Source: DAIUFH01 sp036844705 (GTDB taxonomy: Bacteria; Bacillota; Clostridia; Tissierellales; Tissierellaceae). Taken from it: a stretch of 8,014 bases of DNA. How positions within the stretch are numbered: the first letter of the stretch is position 1; each line of letters starts with the position of its first letter. The position numbers and the translations under genes are program-made. Location of the stretch: contig DAIUFH010000088.1 of NCBI GenBank assembly GCA_036844705.1, positions 1-8,014 of the forward strand, in the 5' to 3' direction. Below the pieces are notes generated by a model. The model made no database searches and had not been told where the DNA came from. It saw only the letters and a program-made list of their open reading frames with translations. Positions 5,207 to 8,014 of the stretch are shown piece by piece.

Positions 5207-6406
5207 ATGAGATATAAATATAAATCCTTATCTCCAAATGGGCAAAAAAATGATGGGATATTTATAGGAGACTGTGAAGCTGATGCCATCAGTATGCTTA
5301 AGGGAAAAAACGAATTGATTATATCCATTGAACGAGATATTGAAGCTGAAGCCCAAATAGATATATTTAAAAAGAAGGTAAAGAAAAAGGATTTAGCTAT
5401 TTTTTGCAGACAATTTTACACGATGATTGATGCAGGCCTTGGAATCGTTAAAGGTTTAAAAATTCTAGTAGATCAAACCCAGAATAAAATCCTAAAAGAT
5501 GCTATTGCCAATATTTGTGAGAATGTTCAAAAAGGCGAAAGTCTTTCAGAGGCTATGAGCAAATATGAGAATATATTTCCTGCTTTGTTAATTAACATGG
5601 TAGAAGCTGGAGAATTAAGCAGTAATTTAGATACTATTATGGAAAGAATGGCAATCCACTTTGAAAAGGAAAACAGACTTGAAGCAAAGATAAAAAGTTC
5701 AATGATTTACCCAATGATTCTTATGATAGTATCCATTGCAGTAGTTATATTTATGATTGTGGAAGTATTGCCAACCTTCATGGGTATGTTTGAAGGAAGT
5801 GGGGTTGCTCTACCTTGGTCAACACAAGTTTTAATATCACTAAGTAACTCAATTAAAGCCTTATGGTATCTATATATTGTAATCATTTTGGGAGTTGTTA
5901 TGGGCACTATTGCTTTTAAAAGAAGTTTAAAAGGAAAAAGATTTTTTGACAGATTAATGATTACAATTCCAGGGCTAAAAATAATAACAGTAAAGATTAT
6001 TACCTCAAGATTCGCAAGAACTTTATCAGCCCTAATATCATCGGGGATACCATTGTTACAAGCTATGGATATTGTAGAAAATGTTGTAAACAATAGAGTG
6101 ATTCAAGATGGATTGGAATTAAGCATAGAAAACATAAGAAAAGGGATGACACTTTCTAGTGCTGTAAAGAATGTAAAAATATTTCCGTCAATGGTGGATT
6201 CTATGATTAAAATAGGAGAAGAATCAGGCTCCTTAGGCTCTATGCTCAACAAAACTGCTGACTTTTACGATGAGGAGGTAGAAGCAAGTCTTCAAAGATT
6301 GACAACACTGTTGGAGCCAATAATGATTATAGTAATGGCATTTATTATTGGATTTATAGTTATAGCAATGGCAATGCCTATATTTGATATGGTAAATACT
6401 ATATAG
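5207..6406 (+). CDS. pilC: Type IV pilus inner-membrane platform protein PilC (GspF/T2SSF family)
   Basis: This 399-residue polytopic membrane protein couples PilB to pilin insertion into the growing pilus. It has two homologous T2SSF domains, about 65-190 (FCRQFYTMIDAGLGIVKGL, then EAGELSSNLD) and about 268-392 (FARTLSALISSGIPLLQAM, then GEESGSLGSML). Three membrane segments are visible near 168-190, 217-236 and 370-392. The N-terminal MRYKYKSLSPNGQ with a short basic linker (KKKVKKKD) is usual for PilC, and the length is normal. AGGTGAT at 5194-5200 overlaps the pilB stop and stands six bases before the ATG, so pilB and pilC are probably translated from one message. All family features are present. 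Confidence 0.95.
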   Translation: MRYKYKSLSPNGQKNDGIFIGDCEADAISMLKGKNELIISIERDIEAEAQIDIFKKKVKKKDLAIFCRQFYTMIDAGLGIVKGLKILVDQTQNKILKDAIANICENVQKGESLSEAMSKYENIFPALLINMVEAGELSSNLDTIMERMAIHFEKENRLEAKIKSSMIYPMILMIVSIAVVIFMIVEVLPTFMGMFEGSGVALPWSTQVLISLSNSIKALWYLYIVIILGVVMGTIAFKRSLKGKRFFDRLMITIPGLKIITVKIITSRFARTLSALISSGIPLLQAMDIVENVVNNRVIQDGLELSIENIRKGMTLSSAVKNVKIFPSMVDSMIKIGEESGSLGSMLNKTADFYDEEVEASLQRLTTLLEPIMIIVMAFIIGFIVIAMAMPIFDMVNTI

Positions 6407-6448
6407 ACAATTCACAATTCACAATTCACAATTCATAGTTCACAATTA
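6407..6448. repeat. Heptamer tandem repeat (ACAATTC)n between pilC and the prepilin gene
   Basis: Six consecutive 7-base units begin directly after the pilC stop: four perfect ACAATTC (6407-6434), then ATAGTTC and ACAATTA. This is the reverse complement of the ATTGTGA repeat at 115-143. Both loci also share an AACTATGAAT-like word when the right copy is read on the minus strand. The repeat accounts for more than half of the 72-base pilC-prepilin gap and lies 16 bases before the AAAGGGGA ribosome binding site (6464-6470). It is not translated. Confidence 0.9.
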
Positions 6449-6478
6449 TTTATTTGAAAGATAAAGGGGATAAGTAAA

Positions 6479-6838
6479 ATGTTGGAATGGATTAATAGGA
6501 AGAGAAATAATAAGGGATTTACACTTGTTGAGTTGATAATAGTAATAGCTATATTGGGGATATTGATGGCAATAGCCGTGCCTAAATTTAGTAAGACACA
6601 AAAAAAGGCAGAGGAAACTGCCCTTGCTGCTACTATAAAAACACTTAATAGTGCTGTCAGTCTTTATATGCTTGAAGAAACAGAAACTTCTTCATTAATT
6701 AACGCTAAAGATGCCAGTGAAGCTTATAATGAGTTGGTTAAAAAAGAATATATAATCGATAGTGTTGAAGATGATACTTTAGGAAAAATTGGGTGGGAAA
6801 ATTGTTTGTTTATGGAACCTAAAGAAGGTGAATTATGA
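6479..6838 (+). CDS. pilA: Type IV prepilin (class III signal peptide pilin)
   Basis: This 119-residue pilus subunit would be processed by PilD and assembled by PilB/PilC. A 13-residue basic leader ends in Gly13; cleavage before Phe14 leaves FTLVELIIVIAILGILMA, with the conserved Glu at mature position 5 (Glu18). The hydrophobic helix runs to about residue 35 and continues as an amphipathic, charged alpha-1C region (about 38-66). The remaining head is only about 50 residues, so the mature protein (106 residues) is short for a type IVa pilin. The single cysteine (Cys109) rules out the C-terminal disulfide loop of many Gram-negative pilins. AAAGGGGA at 6464-6470 is eight bases before the ATG. 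The stop overlaps the pilD start (ATGA). Position after pilC suggests the main pilin, but a minor pseudopilin is possible because other pilin genes may lie outside the window. Confidence 0.9.
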   Translation: MLEWINRKRNNKGFTLVELIIVIAILGILMAIAVPKFSKTQKKAEETALAATIKTLNSAVSLYMLEETETSSLINAKDASEAYNELVKKEYIIDSVEDDTLGKIGWENCLFMEPKEGEL

Positions 6839-7593
6839 TTGTTTTAATCATCACATATGGACTTGTAATAGGTTCTTTTCTAAATGTGTGTATATTTCGA
6901 ATACCGAGGAAAGAAAGTATTGTATTTCCAGGCTCACATTGTCCAAAATGCAATGCCAAACTCAAATGGTACGATAATGTGCCATTATTATCTTATATGA
7001 CTCTAAGAGGGAAATGCAGGTATTGCAAGTCAGATATATCAATACAATATCCTATAGTTGAAATGCTTACAGCATTGATGTATATAGTCTTATATAAAGA
7101 ATTTAATCTAAGCATGAATTATTTTTTCTACTCAATCTTATCATCTATACTTATAGTGATTACTTTTATTGATCTAAAAGAAATGATTATACCTGATTTT
7201 TTAGTTGTTATGATCTTTATACTAGCTATTTTATATAAAAGCATTAATTTCTTTTTATTTGGGTTATCGATAAATTTACTATATGATTTGGGAGGATTGT
7301 TATTAGCAGGAGGAATATTTTTAATTATAGTATTGTTGTCAAAAGGTGGGATGGGGGCAGGGGATATTGTACTTATCTCTGCTTTAGGTTTTGTTTTAGG
7401 TGCTAAATATATATTGTTTAATATTTTTTTGTCCTTTATTCTTGCTGCAATTATTTCAGCATTTCTATTGTTAGCTCAAATTAAAACTAGAAAAGATCCA
7501 ATACCTTTTGCGCCATTTATTAATTTCTCCTTTTTTATAACAGTTCTTTGGGGACAGGCTATTGTAGATTGGTATTTGAATTTGTTTATTTAA
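6835..7593 (+). CDS. pilD: Prepilin peptidase / N-methyltransferase PilD (A24 aspartic protease family)
   Basis: This 252-residue membrane protein cleaves prepilin leaders after Gly and, in the bifunctional family, methylates the new N-terminal Phe. The N-terminal domain has GSFLNVCIFRIP (13-24) and the zinc-binding pairs CPKC (Cys36, Cys39) and CRYC (Cys61, Cys64). The peptidase domain is a series of membrane helices with the two catalytic aspartates, Asp113 in IDLKEMIIPD and Asp177 in the GAGD motif (174-177). The residue two after the second Asp is Val where the usual motif GxGDxK has Lys. The start overlaps the prepilin stop by ATGA, with GAAGGTGA at 6824-6831, indicating translational coupling of enzyme and substrate. 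Length is normal for Gram-positive members. Confidence 0.94.
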   Translation: MIVLIITYGLVIGSFLNVCIFRIPRKESIVFPGSHCPKCNAKLKWYDNVPLLSYMTLRGKCRYCKSDISIQYPIVEMLTALMYIVLYKEFNLSMNYFFYSILSSILIVITFIDLKEMIIPDFLVVMIFILAILYKSINFFLFGLSINLLYDLGGLLLAGGIFLIIVLLSKGGMGAGDIVLISALGFVLGAKYILFNIFLSFILAAIISAFLLLAQIKTRKDPIPFAPFINFSFFITVLWGQAIVDWYLNLFI

Positions 7594-7660
7594 ATCGAAA
7601 TCCTTGTTTTGATAATATAGTGCATCTTTTCATATTGATTGTGTTTCTAATTGATTAAAA

Positions 7661-7675
7661 GGGGGAGTGTTATTG
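7661..7675 (+). promoter_or_regulatory. Ribosome binding site and TTG start of pilM
   Basis: GGGGGAG (7661-7667) is followed five bases later by TTG at 7673, in frame with the PilM-like sequence. An in-frame GTG at 7667 overlaps the binding site, and the first in-frame ATG (7706) has no ribosome binding site. An in-frame stop (TGA) at 7652-7654 limits the frame upstream. Confidence 0.7.
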
Positions 7676-8014
7676 AGTCTCTTTAATAATAAAAATACCT
7701 TGTCCATGGACTTAAATGCTGATGAGGTTAAGATAATTGAAGGTAAATTTACCAAAAAATATATCATAGTTGAGAAAATGTTTTCAATAAAGCTACCGGC
7801 TGGCTTGTATATTGATGGAGAAATTCATGATATGGAGCAGTTAATGTATATTTTAAAGAAGGCGCTGTTAGAAAATGAAGTACATTTAGGAAATGTATAT
7901 GGAGTTGTGAATTCTACTAAAATAATAATGAGAGAAGTATCCATACCTAGAATTGAAGAAAACCTAGTCCAATCCATATTGAGCTATCAGTTAGCTGATT
8001 ATTTACCGGTAAAT
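7673..8014 (+). CDS. pilM: Type IV pilus assembly protein PilM, N-terminal part (cut by window end)
   Basis: The frame is open for 114 codons to the last base, so only the N-terminal third or so is seen. PilM is an actin-like cytoplasmic protein that binds PilN and links the alignment complex to the ATPase ring. LSMDLNADEVKIIEG (11-25) fits the first nucleotide-binding strand of the PilM/FtsA fold, where PilM usually has a xxDIGssxiK-like motif. The segment from about 88 (STKIIMREVSIPRIEE, then SILSYQLADYLPVN) resembles the PilM stretch that ends in a 'yiPf'-type motif. The gene begins 79 bases after the pilD stop. Place in the operon (pilB-C-A-D-M) agrees with Gram-positive pil clusters. The N-terminal phosphate-loop region lacks the usual Gly, so nucleotide binding is uncertain. 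Confidence 0.8.
   Translation, partial: MSLFNNKNTLSMDLNADEVKIIEGKFTKKYIIVEKMFSIKLPAGLYIDGEIHDMEQLMYILKKALLENEVHLGNVYGVVNSTKIIMREVSIPRIEENLVQSILSYQLADYLPVN

Noticed and set aside
7594..7613. Hairpin after pilD (ATCGAAA / TTTTGAT) as a terminator
   Set aside because: Weak A/T stem with a G-U pair and no T tract. pilM follows in the same direction, so an operon break is not supported.

Overview
The window is AT-rich and reads like the chromosome of a low-GC, spore-forming Gram-positive anaerobe (class Clostridia or a relative). Three things support this: a sporulation sigma factor of the SigK type, a YhcN/YlaJ-type spore lipoprotein, and strong AGGAGG/GGGGG-type ribosome binding sites with occasional TTG starts. 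The genus cannot be fixed from the sequence alone; placement near Clostridium, Alkaliphilus or Tissierella is inference.

Left part (1-3326), cell wall and sporulation. After about 200 bases without a supported gene, which contain a heptamer repeat, comes a class B penicillin-binding protein (198-1850). A complete, uninterrupted sigK follows 50 bases later (1901-2599) with an apparent pro-sequence. A short hairpin terminator (2601-2628) separates sigK from a convergent spore lipoprotein gene (2631-3326, minus strand). The sigK leader contains a possible late-sporulation promoter and a stem that could mask the sigK ribosome binding site in read-through RNA.

Middle (3327-3668), a 342-base divergent intergenic region. 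It is the least explained part of the window. It holds a perfect 23-bp palindrome, a second smaller palindrome, a TATAAT hexamer, six TGTAAR/YTTACA hexamers spaced by about one or two helical turns, and three tandem 21-bp repeats just before the pilus operon.

Right part (3669-8014), a type IV pilus assembly operon in the order pilB, pilC, prepilin, pilD, pilM (cut by the window end), all on the plus strand. PilB is the extension ATPase, PilC the inner-membrane platform, the prepilin the pilus subunit, PilD the peptidase that trims it, and PilM the cytoplasmic actin-like part of the alignment complex. Together they account for Gram-positive type IV pilus assembly; no retraction ATPase (PilT) is seen in the window. 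PilB starts at a TTG and lacks the N-terminal part that carries the c-di-GMP motif in MshEN-type ATPases. A heptamer repeat of the same unit as that upstream of the PBP gene, in opposite orientation, sits between pilC and the prepilin gene.

The gene content belongs to known systems. The most unusual material is non-coding: the pil upstream array, the heptamer repeats and the sigK leader.
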